Part shown: one piece after another, positions 1 through 9,338 of the stretch | Position numbering within the stretch: position 1 is the stretch's first letter | How the letters are laid out: each line of letters begins with the position of its first letter | NCBI RefSeq assembly: GCF_001279725.1 | Contig: NZ_LGDE01000159.1 | Coordinates: 19,207 to 83,206, forward strand | Length of the DNA: 64,000 nt | Direction: 5' to 3' | Origin: Streptomyces sp. WM4235 | GTDB lineage: Bacteria > Actinomycetota > Actinomycetes > Streptomycetales > Streptomycetaceae | Notes under the pieces: model-generated | The model's input: only the letters and a program-made list of their open reading frames with translations | Databases searched by the model: none | Told to the model about the DNA's origin: nothing | Position numbers and translations under genes: made by a program

Positions 1-557
1 TGCGGAGCCCGTCGCAGGACCCCCAGAACCGGCATCCCGGCCTCCTCCAGGGCCTCCCGGAGCATGACCTCGTGCCGATCGGAACCGACCTTGTTGAGGA
101 TCACGCCGCCGAGGCGCACCTGCGGGTCGAACGAGGCGAAGCCGTGCACCAGCGCCGCCACCGACCGCGACTGCGAGGAGGCGTCCACGACCAGCACCAC
201 CGGAGCCCGCAGCAGCTTGGCGACCTGCGCGGTCGAGGCCAGCTCACCGCGCCCCGCCGCCCCGTCGTACAGGCCCATCACGCCCTCGATCAGGGCGAGG
301 TCGCACCCGGCCGCCCCGTGCGCGAACAGCGGCGCGACCAGCTCCGGCCCGCACATGAAGGCGTCCAGGTTCCGCCCCGGCCGGCCGGTGGCCAGCGCGT
401 GGTAGCCCGGGTCGATGTAGTCGGGCCCGGCCTTGTGCGGGGACACGGCGAGGCCGCGTTCCGAGAAGGCCGCCATCAGACCCGTCGCGACGGTGGTCTT
501 GCCGCTGCCGGAGGACGGCGCGGCGATCACCAGGCGCGGTATGGGGAGCGACGTCAC
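1..557 (-). CDS. cobB: Cobyrinate a,c-diamide synthase, N-terminal part (runs off the left edge)
   Basis: Amidates the a and c side chains of cobyrinate with glutamine and ATP in corrin-ring synthesis. The GTG start at 557 overlaps the cobO stop (GTGA). About 185 codons are present. The N-terminus carries the dethiobiotin-synthase-like P-loop APSSGSGKTT, followed by SPHKAGPDYIDPGYH, a signature of the CobB/CbiA family, and a VMGLYDG segment. The C-terminal glutamine amidotransferase half lies outside the window. It is the last gene visible in a tightly overlapped operon. Family assignment is confident; only completeness is unknown. Confidence 0.95.
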   Translation of the reverse strand, partial: MTSLPIPRLVIAAPSSGSGKTTVATGLMAAFSERGLAVSPHKAGPDYIDPGYHALATGRPGRNLDAFMCGPELVAPLFAHGAAGCDLALIEGVMGLYDGAAGRGELASTAQVAKLLRAPVVLVVDASSQSRSVAALVHGFASFDPQVRLGGVILNKVGSDRHEVMLREALEEAGMPVLGVLRRAP

Positions 558-1153
558 CACTCGATGCCCTTCTGGCCCTTCTGGCCGGCGTCCATCGGGT
601 GCTTGACCTTGGTCATCTCGGTGACCAGGTCCGCGAACTCCACCAGCTTCTCCGGCGCGTTGCGACCCGTGATCACCACGTGCTGGGTGCCGGGCCGGTT
701 GCGCAACACCTCGATCACCTCGTCCACGTCGATCCAGCCCCAGTGCATCGGGTACGCGAACTCGTCGAGCACGTACAGCCGGTGCGTCTCGGCGGCCAGA
801 TCCCGCTTGACCTGCTCCCAACCTTCCTTGGCCGCCTGCTCGTTGTCGAGCTGCGCGTCACGCTGGACCCAGGACCAGCCCTCGCCCATCTTGTGCCAGA
901 CGACGGAACCGCCCTCGCCCGAGGCGCCGAGCACCTTCAGCGCGTTCTCCTCGCCGACCTTCCACTTCGCCGACTTGACGAACTGGAACACCCCGATCGG
1001 CCAGCCCTGGTTCCAGGCGCGCAGCGCCAACCCGAAGGCCGCCGTCGACTTGCCCTTGCCGGGGCCGGTGTGGACGAAGACGAGCGGGCGGTTGCGACGC
1101 TGGCGCGTCGTGAGTCCGTCGTCCGGAACGACGGACGGCTGTCCCTGCGGCAT
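554..1153 (-). CDS. cobO: Cob(I)yrinic acid a,c-diamide adenosyltransferase
   Basis: Transfers the 5'-deoxyadenosyl group from ATP to the cob(I)alt corrin, forming the upper ligand of coenzyme B12. The protein is 199 aa, typical of the CobA/CobO/BtuR family. The glycine-rich ATP site GPGKGKST is near residues 30-37 after a short polar N-terminus, and the family motif VLDEF follows in mid-protein. The ATG start overlaps the stop of the upstream chelatase gene (TAATG), and its own stop overlaps the cobB start, so translation is probably coupled along the operon. Confidence 0.96.
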   Translation of the reverse strand: MPQGQPSVVPDDGLTTRQRRNRPLVFVHTGPGKGKSTAAFGLALRAWNQGWPIGVFQFVKSAKWKVGEENALKVLGASGEGGSVVWHKMGEGWSWVQRDAQLDNEQAAKEGWEQVKRDLAAETHRLYVLDEFAYPMHWGWIDVDEVIEVLRNRPGTQHVVITGRNAPEKLVEFADLVTEMTKVKHPMDAGQKGQKGIEW

Positions 1154-3297
1154 TACGCGGCCCTCCTGTTGCCGGCGCCCTGGGGCGACCGGGCGGATTC
1201 CACCGATGTACGAACGTTCTTCACGAGCCCCGCCAGGCTGTCGGCCCGCAGCCCGTCGAGGCTGACCGCCGGGCCGCCCAGATCGGCGGCCAACACCCCG
1301 GCCAGGCCCAGCCGGACCGGCCCGCTCTCGCAGTCCACGACGACCGAGGTGACCCCCTCGGCGGCCAGCAGCCGCGCCCCGCGACCGGCCAACTCGCGCG
1401 GGTCCCCGCCCAGACCGCCGGCCGACGTGGCCCGCCCGTCGGTGACGACCACCAGCAGCGGCCGCCGCGAAGGGTCCCGCAGCCGCTCGATCCGCAGCAC
1501 CTCGCGCGCCTTCAACAGACCGGAGGCCAGCGGCGTGCGGCCACCGGTCGGCAACTGCTCCAGCCGCGCGGCGGCCGCGTCCACCGAGGACGTCGGCGGC
1601 AACGCCAGCTCGGCGCCCGCACCCCGGAAGGTGATCAGACCGACCTTGTCCCGGCGCTGGTAGGCGTCCAGCAGCAGCGACAACACGGCACCCTTGACCG
1701 CGCTCATGCGCTGCCGGGCCGCCATCGAACCGGACGCGTCCACGACGAAGAGCACCAGGTTGCCCTCGCGGCCCTCCCGGGTGGCCTGCCGCAGGTCGTC
1801 CTTGCGCACCACCAGTCCGCGCCCGCTGCGCCCGCGCGCCTTCTGGTGCGGGGCGGCGGCGTGCACGGTCGCGGCCAGGTGCAGCTTCGTCAGCTGACCC
1901 CGGGGGCGCTGGGAGCCGGTGGTCCGGCCGTGCGCCGTCCGGGCACGCGAGCGGCGGCCGGCCGCGCCCTCGCCGAGCCCGGGCACGCTCAACATCTTGG
2001 TGCGGAACGGTTCGGAGGCCCGTACGGCGGCCTGCTCCGGGGCGCCGCCCCGCGGATCCGGGGACTGCGGGCCCTCGCCGGCATCCGACGCGTCGGGGCC
2101 CTCCCCGGCGTCCGAGGTCTGTCCGGTGTCGGGGGTCTCCGGCGCCTCGGGGGAGTCGGGCGCCTCGGGGCCCTCGCCCTGTGGCGCGCCGCCGCCCCCG
2201 TCCGGCCCGCCGTCGTCCGGGCCCTCGTCCCCGGGGCCGCGGTCGTCCGGGCCCTCGGGCTCCGGTTCGGGTTCCGGTTCGTCGTCGGGGAACTCGTCCA
2301 GGATCCGGTCCAGCTTGTCCTCGTCGAGTCCGGGCGCGTCGAACGGGGCCCGCCGGCGGCGGTGGGGGAGCGCCAGCAGCGCGGCCTGCCGCACGTCCTC
2401 CTTGAGCACGTCGGTCCGGCCGGCCCAGGCCGCCAGGGCCGTCGCCGTACGGGCCATCACGATGTCGGCGCGCATGCCGTCGACCTCGAAACCGGCGCAG
2501 GTGGCGGCGATCCGCAACAGCGAGGTGTCACCGAGCACGACCTGCGGCAGCAGGGCCCGCGCGGCCACCACCCGGGCACGCACGTCGTGCTCGTCACCGG
2601 CCCAGCGGCTCGCGAAACCGGCGGGGTCGTCCTCGTAGGCCAGCCGGCGCCGCACCACCTCGACGCGCTGCGCCGGCTCGCGCGACGCGGCGACCTCGAC
2701 GGTCAGCCCGAACCGGTCCAGGAGCTGCGGGCGCAGCTCGCCCTCCTCCGGGTTCATCGTCCCGACGAGCAGGAACCGGGCCGCGTGCCGTACGGAGACG
2801 CCCTCGCGCTCGACGTACGAGGCGCCCATGGCGGCGGCGTCGAGCAGCACGTCCACCAGGTGGTCGTGGAGCAGGTTCACCTCGTCGACGTACAGGATTC
2901 CCCGGTGCGCGTCGGCCAACAGGCCGGGCTCGAAGGCCTTCACGCCCTCGGACAGGGCCCGTTCGATGTCGAGGGAGCCGACCAGACGGTCCTCGGAGGC
3001 GCCGACGGGCAACTCGACCATCCGGGCCGGGCGGTCCCCGCCGGGACCCGGCTCGTGGGGTCCGTCGGGGCAGTCCGGGTCGGGCGCGGCGGGCGCGCAC
3101 GAGAACCGGCAGCCGGGTACGACGTCCACCCGCGGCAGCAGCGCGGACAGCGCGCGCACGGCGGTGGACTTCGCGGTCCCCTTCTCGCCGCGCACGAGCA
3201 CGCCGCCGACCGCCGGGCTCACGGCGTTGAGGAGCAGGGCCAACCGCAGGTCGTCCTGCCCGACCACGGCCGAGAACGGAAAGTGGGCGCTGCTCAT
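1153..3297 (-). CDS. Fused ChlI/ChlD-type (cobalto)chelatase AAA-VWA subunit
   Basis: A 714-aa fusion of a MoxR/ChlI-like AAA+ motor and a von Willebrand A domain. Known relatives drive metal insertion together with a large CobN/ChlH subunit; here cobalt insertion into the corrin ring is inferred from context. Walker A GEKGTAKST is at about residues 37-45, Walker B ILYVDEVN near 134-141, and the VWA MIDAS motif DASGSM at about 520-525. Between them is a highly acidic Asp/Glu/Pro/Gly linker (about 335-425). A Cys cluster CRFSC...C lies at about 63-76. The ATG is preceded by GAAGGAG. No CobN subunit is in the window. Confidence 0.88.
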   Translation of the reverse strand: MSSAHFPFSAVVGQDDLRLALLLNAVSPAVGGVLVRGEKGTAKSTAVRALSALLPRVDVVPGCRFSCAPAAPDPDCPDGPHEPGPGGDRPARMVELPVGASEDRLVGSLDIERALSEGVKAFEPGLLADAHRGILYVDEVNLLHDHLVDVLLDAAAMGASYVEREGVSVRHAARFLLVGTMNPEEGELRPQLLDRFGLTVEVAASREPAQRVEVVRRRLAYEDDPAGFASRWAGDEHDVRARVVAARALLPQVVLGDTSLLRIAATCAGFEVDGMRADIVMARTATALAAWAGRTDVLKEDVRQAALLALPHRRRRAPFDAPGLDEDKLDRILDEFPDDEPEPEPEPEGPDDRGPGDEGPDDGGPDGGGGAPQGEGPEAPDSPEAPETPDTGQTSDAGEGPDASDAGEGPQSPDPRGGAPEQAAVRASEPFRTKMLSVPGLGEGAAGRRSRARTAHGRTTGSQRPRGQLTKLHLAATVHAAAPHQKARGRSGRGLVVRKDDLRQATREGREGNLVLFVVDASGSMAARQRMSAVKGAVLSLLLDAYQRRDKVGLITFRGAGAELALPPTSSVDAAAARLEQLPTGGRTPLASGLLKAREVLRIERLRDPSRRPLLVVVTDGRATSAGGLGGDPRELAGRGARLLAAEGVTSVVVDCESGPVRLGLAGVLAADLGGPAVSLDGLRADSLAGLVKNVRTSVESARSPQGAGNRRAA

Positions 3298-3391
3298 GAG
3301 ACGGTCACTCCTTCGAGTGGCTTGCGATGGACGTCGGTGCCGCCGTGCCGGCGGCCCGTCGGATGTGCGGCCCGACCGGAGCCCGCGCCCC

Positions 3392-4951
3392 TCACGGGGC
3401 GCCCGGCGGCAGGAAGGGAAGGCCCGCCGGGGCCCCGCCCTCGATCAGCCGCAGCAGCGCGTCGGTGTCGGCGTGTTCCTCGATCAGGTCGCCCAGCAGG
3501 TCGAGCTGTTCCTCGCGCAGCGCGCCGAACGAGGTGTCCGGCGCCGGGACGAAACGCCGCCCGGCCGCGGCCGCCACCTCCCGCAGGAACGCCCGGCGGA
3601 AGCCGTCCGACTCCAGCGAGCCGTGCCAGTGCGTTCCCCACACCTCGCCGACCCGGCAGCCGTCCAGGAACGGGGTCCCGCCCAGCACCTCGGCCACCCC
3701 GTGGTGGATCTCGTACCCCGAGACCTCCTCGCCCAGCGCCGAGCCCACGGGCCGCGCCAGGGTCTTCTCCCGCGCGAAGCGGACCCGCACCGGCAGCAGG
3801 CCGAGACCGTCGACGGCGCCCGCCCGGGACTCCACCTCGTCCTCGATGTGCTCGCCGAGCACCTGGAACCCGCCGCAGATCCCCAGGACCGGCCGGCCCT
3901 CGGCCGCCCGCGCGGCCAGCGCGTCGGCGAGACCGCGCTCCCGCAGCCACGCCAACGCCTTCACCGTGCCGCGGGTGCCCGGTACGACGACCAGGTCGGC
4001 GTCGACCAGCTCCTCGGCCCGGTCCACGAACCGGACCACCACCCCCGGCTCCGCCGCGAGCGCGTCGACGTCCGTGAAGTTCGACATCAGCGGGACCGCG
4101 CACACCGCGACGCGCAGCACGTCCGCGCCCACCGGAGGGGCCACCGCGGACTCGCGCACCGAGCCCCGCAGCGAGACCCGCAGGCCGTCCTCCTCGTCGA
4201 TGCCCAGCCCGTGCCGGAACGGCAGCACCCCGTACGTGGCCCGACCGGTCAGCCCGCGCAGCATCTCCATGCCCGGCTCCAGCAACGACACGTCGCCCCG
4301 GAACTTGTTCACCAGGTAGCCCGCGATCAGCGACTGGTCCTCGGGCGACAGCAGCGCCGTGGTCCCGAAGAACGACGCGAAGACCCCGCCCCGGTCGATG
4401 TCGCCGACCACGACCACGGGGAAGCGCGCGGCCCGCGCGATGCCCATGTTCACGATGTCGGTCCGGCGCAGGTTGATCTCGGCCGGACTGCCCGCCCCCT
4501 CGCAGATCACGGCGTCATACGTGCCCCGGAGCTGCTCCAGACAGTCCGTGACGACCCCGAGGAGCCGTTCCCGACCGCCCCCGTGCAGCCCCTTCCCGGT
4601 CGACGACCCCCCGGGCTCCCCGAAGAACCCGCGCGCGCTCATCTCGCCCACCGGCTTGCCCAGCAGCACCACCTGGCTGCTCTGGTCGCCGCCGGGCTTG
4701 AGCAGCACCGGGTTCATCAGCGCCGTCGGCTCCACGCGGGCGGCCTGGGCCTGCATGGCCTGGGCCCGCCCGATCTCGGCGCCCTCCCGCGTGACGAAGG
4801 AGTTCAACGACATGTTCTGGGCCTTGAACGGCGCGACCTTGACGCCCCGGCGGGTCAGCCAGCGACAGATGCCCGCCGTGACCACGCTCTTGCCCGCGTC
4901 CGAGGTCGTCCCGGCGACCAACAGACCGCCACCCCGCCTGGTGCCCGTCAC
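3392..4951 (-). CDS. cobQ: Cobyric acid synthase
   Basis: ATP- and glutamine-dependent amidation of the remaining corrin side chains (b, d, e, g) of adenosylcobyrinate diamide. The protein is 519 aa. It has an N-terminal P-loop domain (GTTSDAGKS, residues 14-21) followed by the KAQNMS motif (43-48), and a C-terminal class I amidotransferase with the nucleophile Cys359 in GICGGFQ. An open frame continues upstream, but the GTG at 4951 is chosen because it overlaps the cobD stop (GTGA) and begins directly at the family N-terminus. A gap of 94 nt separates it from the chelatase gene. Confidence 0.96.
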   Translation of the reverse strand: MTGTRRGGGLLVAGTTSDAGKSVVTAGICRWLTRRGVKVAPFKAQNMSLNSFVTREGAEIGRAQAMQAQAARVEPTALMNPVLLKPGGDQSSQVVLLGKPVGEMSARGFFGEPGGSSTGKGLHGGGRERLLGVVTDCLEQLRGTYDAVICEGAGSPAEINLRRTDIVNMGIARAARFPVVVVGDIDRGGVFASFFGTTALLSPEDQSLIAGYLVNKFRGDVSLLEPGMEMLRGLTGRATYGVLPFRHGLGIDEEDGLRVSLRGSVRESAVAPPVGADVLRVAVCAVPLMSNFTDVDALAAEPGVVVRFVDRAEELVDADLVVVPGTRGTVKALAWLRERGLADALAARAAEGRPVLGICGGFQVLGEHIEDEVESRAGAVDGLGLLPVRVRFAREKTLARPVGSALGEEVSGYEIHHGVAEVLGGTPFLDGCRVGEVWGTHWHGSLESDGFRRAFLREVAAAAGRRFVPAPDTSFGALREEQLDLLGDLIEEHADTDALLRLIEGGAPAGLPFLPPGAP

Positions 4952-5907
4952 GCGCTTCCCTTCCCGAACCGACGCGACACCGCACACCGCAGTGCCACAC
5001 ACGTGGCCAGCGCCACCCACGTCACCCGACGCGACAGTCGTACGGCACGTTCGATGTCCGCGACCTCCACCGGCCGGCCCGCGGCGCCGTTCAGCACGGC
5101 CCGGTGCTCGACCCGGCCCCCGTACGCGAGGCTGCCGCCCAGCCGTACGCCCAGCGCGCCGGCGAAGGAGGCCTCCACCGGGCCCGCGTTCGGGCTCGGG
5201 TGCGCGGCGGCGTCGGCGCGACAGGCCCGCACGGCTCCCCGCCGGTCGGGGCCGGCCAGTACCGCGGCCAGCGCCGTCAACCGGGCTCCCGGCCAGCCGG
5301 CCAGGTCGTCGAGCCGGGCGGAGGCCCAGCCGTAGCGCAGGTGGCGGGGCGATTTGTGGCCCACCATCGCGTCCAGGGTGTTCACGGCGCGGAAGGCCAG
5401 CAGTCCGGGCACGCCGGCGACGGCTCCCCAGACCAGGGCCCCGACCACCGCGTCGGAGGTGTTCTCGGCGACGGACTCCACGACCGCGCGGGCCATCTGC
5501 TGATCGTCCAGGGCCTGCGGATCGCGCCCGCACAGGTGCGGCAGTCGTTCACGGGCCACCTCGGTGTCCCCGGCGCGGAGCGCCCCGCCGATGGCACGGG
5601 CCTCCCGTCCGAGGGAGGTGCCGCCGACGACGGCCCAGGTGGCGACGGCGGTGAGGGCGACACGGGCGGCCGCGGGCCGGGAGCGCACGGCGCGTGAACC
5701 CAGCGCGCCGAGCACGGCAGCGCCCCCCACGCACACCAGGGCGTGCACGACGCCGCGGGCGCGGTCGTCGCGCCACAGGGCGCGTTCGACGGAGGCGGCG
5801 GCTCTTCCGAAGGCGGCCACGGGGTGCCCGCGGCGCGGATCCCCGAGGATCCGGTCGCCGATCAGGCCCGCCGTGACGCCGTACGCGAAAACGCGATCGG
5901 CACGCAT
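4948..5907 (-). CDS. cobD: Adenosylcobinamide-phosphate synthase (CbiB/CobD), membrane protein
   Basis: Attaches aminopropanol phosphate to adenosylcobyric acid; an integral membrane enzyme. The 319-aa length is usual for the family. The N-terminal GDPRRGHPV segment, ENTSDAVVGAL and the central NTLDAMVGH are hallmark CobD/CbiB motifs, and several hydrophobic segments are visible. It is the first gene of the cobalamin operon and lies directly downstream of the cobalamin riboswitch. The Shine-Dalgarno before the ATG is weak (GAGGA about 13 nt away), which would suit a riboswitch acting on translation. Confidence 0.95.
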   Translation of the reverse strand: MRADRVFAYGVTAGLIGDRILGDPRRGHPVAAFGRAAASVERALWRDDRARGVVHALVCVGGAAVLGALGSRAVRSRPAAARVALTAVATWAVVGGTSLGREARAIGGALRAGDTEVARERLPHLCGRDPQALDDQQMARAVVESVAENTSDAVVGALVWGAVAGVPGLLAFRAVNTLDAMVGHKSPRHLRYGWASARLDDLAGWPGARLTALAAVLAGPDRRGAVRACRADAAAHPSPNAGPVEASFAGALGVRLGGSLAYGGRVEHRAVLNGAAGRPVEVADIERAVRLSRRVTWVALATCVALRCAVSRRFGKGSA

Positions 5908-5944
5908 GGTGGCAGGTATGTCCTCACTCAGGGTCCGCGCCCTG

Positions 5945-6105
5945 GTTCGACGTGTCCGGCGGCGAGAGTTCCTGGCTCCCGGGGCGCACGGGCGGTGTGC
6001 GCTCCCCGGTGACAGTGGCGGGACCGCGCCGGATTCGCACCGGACTTCCTCTCCATGCCGCCGTATTGGCTCGGGCAGTCCACCACGGCCCAGGAACGCC
6101 CGTCA
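5945..6105 (-). promoter_or_regulatory. Cobalamin (B12) riboswitch
   Basis: Read on the minus strand, this leader contains GGAAGTCCGGTGCGAATCC, then GCGCGGTCCC, then GCCACTG (6013-6019), and finally AGCCAGGAACTCTC (about 5967-5980). These are the conserved core and B12-box blocks of the cobalamin riboswitch, in the right order. It lies 40-200 nt upstream of cobD. The exact 5' and 3' limits are estimated. It is expected to repress the cob operon when adenosylcobalamin is abundant. Confidence 0.93.
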
Positions 6106-6145
6106 ACTTGCTGTTGACCTGCGGTGAGTGTGGGGCGACGGCATG

Positions 6146-6184
6146 CGAAAGCTCCCCCCGGGACGGACCCGGAGGGAGCTTTCG
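6146..6184 (-). terminator. Hairpin terminator downstream of the phosphate-transport operon
   Basis: The stem CGAAAGCTCCC / GGGAGCTTTCG with a GC-rich interior lies just past the stop codon of the small membrane protein gene and before the cobalamin leader. There is no long T-run, as is usual in Streptomyces. Confidence 0.75.
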
Positions 6185-6195
6185 GACGTGCGACG

Positions 6196-6417
6196 TCAGC
6201 TGACGATCAGGTAGATCCCGAAGGTCACGGCCGCCGCGCAGAGCGCGAAACACGCGTAGGCGCCGCTGCGGGCCAGGGTCGCGGCCCCACCCTGCTCGGT
6301 GGCGGCCTCGTGCTTGGACAGGCCGACCAGACCCAGGGTGAAGAGGGCCACGAGGGCGACGGTGGCGGAGAGGCTGACCCCGAAGACGGAGCCGAGTGCT
6401 GCCCAGTCGATCTTCAT
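6196..6417 (-). CDS. Small two-helix membrane protein linked to the Pi transporter
   Basis: A 73-aa protein with two strongly hydrophobic segments (about residues 8-33 and 50-72) joined by a short polar loop. It has no catalytic motif. It follows the PiT gene after 29 nt on the same strand and ends before a hairpin terminator, so the two are probably cotranscribed. I recall small proteins of this kind next to pitH2 in Streptomyces. A role as an accessory to the transporter is inference from position only. Confidence 0.8.
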   Translation of the reverse strand: MKIDWAALGSVFGVSLSATVALVALFTLGLVGLSKHEAATEQGGAATLARSGAYACFALCAAAVTFGIYLIVS

Positions 6418-6446
6418 ACTGCGGAATCCTCTGTCGTTCTCGGGGG

Positions 6447-7736
<1,290 letters not shown>

Positions 7737-7783
7737 TTACCCAGGCTTCTGTTTGACGTCAGTGGTTCGGCGACCGTAGGCAA

Positions 7784-7805
7784 CCTGAGTGAACGGAAGA
7801 TGAAC
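7784..7805 (-). promoter_or_regulatory. PHO box (PhoP direct repeats) upstream of the Pi transporter
   Basis: On the minus strand two adjacent 11-nt units read GTTCATCTTCC and GTTCACTCAGG, matching the Streptomyces PhoP direct-repeat unit that begins GTTCACC. A degenerate third unit TTGCCTACGGT (7773-7783) follows and contains a possible -10, TACGGT (7773-7778). The distance to the ATG at 7736 suits a promoter overlapped by PhoP. Confidence 0.72.
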
Positions 7806-8054
7806 TGGATGGGGCCGGGTGGTGGATCAAGCCGAGGCTCGATCGGGCCGTATTTCCCGATTCCTTCGTAGATATATCGATTAATGCACGTCAGGGTGGG
7901 GTGAACACGCCGTCACGCGCGGGCGCTTCGGCCGGTCGGACACCCCCCGGGCGGACCCCGAAGTGACCTACATCACTCCCGCACCCGTCCCGCCGGCCAC
8001 GTTCCGGTCCCGGTTCCGGTTGCCCGGCCGACGAAGCGGGGGGCATCCCCTCCG
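7806..8054. other. Divergent intergenic region between pitH and the hydrolase gene
   Basis: About 250 nt with no supported gene. It contains a short AT-rich island near 7869-7885 (GATATATCGATTAATGC), unusual for this GC-rich background and a candidate promoter or regulator site. I see no complete promoter that I can assign with confidence. Confidence 0.5.
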
Positions 8055-8078
8055 GTGGCCCCTCCGCCCTCCCGCGCC

Positions 8079-8084
8079 GAGACT
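8079..8084 (+). promoter_or_regulatory. Possible leaderless -10 (GAGACT)
   Basis: GAGACT is followed by 6 nt and then the GTG at 8091. The same hexamer and spacing recur before the next gene (9327-9332). No clear -35 was found. Confidence 0.35.
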
Positions 8085-8090
8085 GGAGCG

Positions 8091-9221
8091 GTGCGAACCG
8101 CCACGACGACGGCAGCGGCCGTCACCACGACCCTGATCGGTGCCGGCGCTGCCGCCGTCGCCGCCGGTCGGTACGCCGCCGACGCGGCCCTGCGACCCGA
8201 ACCCGGCCGCCCGCTCCCCGGCGGCCCCCGCCTCAGCGTCCACTCCACCACCGCCGACCGGATCACGCTGACCCGCTCGCTCGCCTCCCTGCGCCCCGGC
8301 ACCTACGGACTGGACGCGCCCGGCGTGCACGCGGTGGTCGGCCCCGTCGTCGCCGACGTCGCGCACGCCCCGGACACCGTCGTCCGGCGGCTGGTCGCCG
8401 TCACCCACGGCAGCCTCGAACCCGGAACCCGGGTCACCCTCACCCCCCAGGTGCACCTGGGCAACCCGCGCACCGCCCTCGGGCTCGACCACGCGGACGT
8501 GGACGTCCCCGGCGAGCTCGGCCCGCTGCCCGCCTGGTTCGTCCCCGCGGCCCGGGACACCTGGGTGATCACCGTGCACGGCCTCGGCGCCACCCGGGAA
8601 CACCCGATGGTGGTCATGCCCTTCCTGCACCGCCACCACTTCCCCGTCCTCGACCTCGCCTACCGCGGCGACCTCGGCGCCCCCGCCTCCCCGGACGGCC
8701 TCGGCCACCTCGGCGAATCCGAATGGCGGGACCTGGACGCGGCCATCCGCTACGCCCTCCGCTACGGCGCCCGCCGCGTGATCCTGCACGGCTGGTCCAC
8801 CGGGGCCGCCATGGCCCTGCGCGTCGTCGAGCGGTCGGCGCTGGCCGGTCGGATCTCGGGGGTGGTGCTCGACTCCCCGGTGCTCGACTGGCACGCCACC
8901 CTGCGGGGCCTGGCCGCCGCCCGCCGCACCCCCGCGCCGCTGATCCCGCTCGCCGTCCGGGCCGCCGAGGGCCGCGCCGGACTGCGGGCCGACCGACGCG
9001 CCCCGGGAACGGACCCCGACGCGCTCCGCGTCCCCGTCCTGATCTTCCACGGCCCGGACGACAGGCTCGCCCCGTGGGAGCCGTCCCGCAGGCTCGCCGC
9101 CGCCCGACCCGACCTCGTCACCCTGCGCACCGTTCCCGACGCCCCGCACGGCGCGATGTGGAACGCCGACCCCGCCGGCTACGAGGAGGCGTTGCGCCGC
9201 TTCCTCACCCCGCTCATGTGA
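8091..9221 (+). CDS. Alpha/beta hydrolase with N-terminal membrane anchor
   Basis: A 376-aa serine-hydrolase-fold protein of unknown substrate. The N-terminus is an Ala/Thr-rich hydrophobic stretch (a signal anchor). The fold follows from the oxyanion segment VITVHGLGATREHP, the nucleophile elbow HGWSTGAAM (GxSxG), an acid strand with FHGPDDRLAPW, and the terminal His in DAPHGAMWN. The frame is open from a GTG at 8055, but the GTG at 8091 starts right at the anchor. It is divergent from pitH and followed after 117 nt by another plus-strand gene. An esterase, thioesterase or peptidase activity cannot be told apart. Confidence 0.85.
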   Translation: MRTATTTAAAVTTTLIGAGAAAVAAGRYAADAALRPEPGRPLPGGPRLSVHSTTADRITLTRSLASLRPGTYGLDAPGVHAVVGPVVADVAHAPDTVVRRLVAVTHGSLEPGTRVTLTPQVHLGNPRTALGLDHADVDVPGELGPLPAWFVPAARDTWVITVHGLGATREHPMVVMPFLHRHHFPVLDLAYRGDLGAPASPDGLGHLGESEWRDLDAAIRYALRYGARRVILHGWSTGAAMALRVVERSALAGRISGVVLDSPVLDWHATLRGLAAARRTPAPLIPLAVRAAEGRAGLRADRRAPGTDPDALRVPVLIFHGPDDRLAPWEPSRRLAAARPDLVTLRTVPDAPHGAMWNADPAGYEEALRRFLTPLM

Positions 9222-9326
9222 CGGGCGGGTGCCGGACGGGGCACGGAGGGCGGTTTGTTCCGTTCCATCCCCCCGGTGGCCGGCGGTAACGACCGCTTCC
9301 GTTTGGGCTTTCGGCCAGTGACGGGC

Positions 9327-9332
9327 GAGACT
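9327..9332 (+). promoter_or_regulatory. Possible leaderless -10 (GAGACT)
   Basis: GAGACT plus 6 nt then GTG at 9339, the same arrangement as at 8079. It supports the shorter start of the following gene. No convincing -35. Confidence 0.35.
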
Positions 9333-9338
9333 GCTTCC

